Shown: one piece after another, positions 6,281-6,477 of the stretch | Position numbering within the stretch: position 1 is the first letter of the stretch | How the letters are laid out: every line of letters starts with the position of its first letter | Assembly (NCBI GenBank): GCA_024641465.1 | Contig: JAHEDB010000130.1 | Coordinates: 1 to 6,477, forward strand | Direction of reading: 5' to 3' | From: Chromatiales bacterium | Lineage (GTDB): Bacteria > Pseudomonadota > Gammaproteobacteria > UBA6429 > Thiohalophilaceae | Length of the DNA: 6,477 nt | Notes under the pieces: model-generated | Told to the model about the DNA's origin: nothing | The model's database searches: none | What the model saw: only the letters and a program-made list of their open reading frames with translations | Translations under genes and position numbers: made by a program

Positions 6281-6477
6281 ATGCCGACACCGATGAGCCG
6301 CCCACTTGCCGACCATGGCCTGATCGTTCGCGACCTGGGCCAGCGTGACTACACCCCGGTGTGGCGCGCCATGCAGACCTTCACCCAACAGCGCCGACCC
6401 GGCAGCCCGGTTGAGATCTGGCTGGTGCAGCACCCGCCGGTGTTCACCCTGGGGCTGAACGGCAAATCCCACCACAT
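6281..6477 (+). CDS. lipB: Octanoyltransferase LipB, N-terminal part, truncated at the right window edge
   Basis: LipB transfers octanoate from acyl carrier protein to lipoyl domains of enzymes such as pyruvate dehydrogenase, the first step of de novo lipoate attachment. Only 65 codons are present and the frame is open to the window end. Landmarks shared with E. coli LipB are IVRDLG (15-20), AMQTFTQQR (30-38), EIWLVQHPPVFTLG (45-58) and GKSHH at the edge. The catalytic Lys and Cys lie beyond the window. Two starts are possible, ATG at 6281 and ATG at 6293 (residue 5). Neither has a clear Shine-Dalgarno sequence, so I took the first, 10 bp after ybeD. Short spacing suggests translation is coupled to ybeD. 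Identity is secure from sequence and neighbours; integrity of the rest cannot be judged. Confidence 0.93.
   Translation, partial: MPTPMSRPLADHGLIVRDLGQRDYTPVWRAMQTFTQQRRPGSPVEIWLVQHPPVFTLGLNGKSHH

Overview
This window is a stretch of bacterial cell-wall and lipoate genes, all on the + strand and tightly packed. The organism is very probably a gammaproteobacterium. The order mrdA-rodA-mltB-rlpA-dacA-(aminotransferase)-ybeD-lipB is the E. coli mrd/rlpA/dacA/ybeD/lipB neighbourhood, and the proteins align closely with what I remember of their E. coli counterparts. The DNA is moderately GC-rich and codon use looks even across the genes. I cannot name a genus. There is no sign of mobile DNA, CRISPR, RNA genes or recent transfer.

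Layout. Bases 3-878 encode the C-terminal part of penicillin-binding protein 2 (mrdA), cut by the left edge. Bases 850-1989 encode RodA, overlapping mrdA by 29 bp. Bases 2005-2997 encode an MltB-family lytic transglycosylase, and 3027-3881 the septal-ring lipoprotein RlpA (double-psi barrel plus SPOR). After a 58-bp AT-rich gap holding an inverted repeat, 3940-5091 encodes the D,D-carboxypeptidase DacA (PBP5 family). After a 40-bp gap holding a second inverted repeat, 5132-5992 encodes a D-amino acid aminotransferase. Bases 6007-6270 encode the small YbeD/DUF493 protein, and 6281 to the right edge the first 65 codons of lipB. No gene-free stretch exceeds 60 bp.

How they work together. RodA polymerises glycan strands from lipid II and PBP2 cross-links them during elongation. 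MltB and RlpA cleave glycan strands, and DacA trims the terminal D-Ala from pentapeptides. The aminotransferase interconverts D-Ala and D-Glu in the cytoplasm, so it could connect D-Ala and D-Glu pools for wall synthesis. YbeD and LipB begin the adjoining lipoate block, and lipA would be expected to follow outside the window.

I found no undescribed system. The points most worth a second look are modest: the aminotransferase inside a dacA-ybeD-lipB arrangement that lacks it in E. coli, an MltB homologue without a lipobox, the two intercistronic inverted repeats, and weak or ambiguous start signals for rlpA, dacA and lipB.
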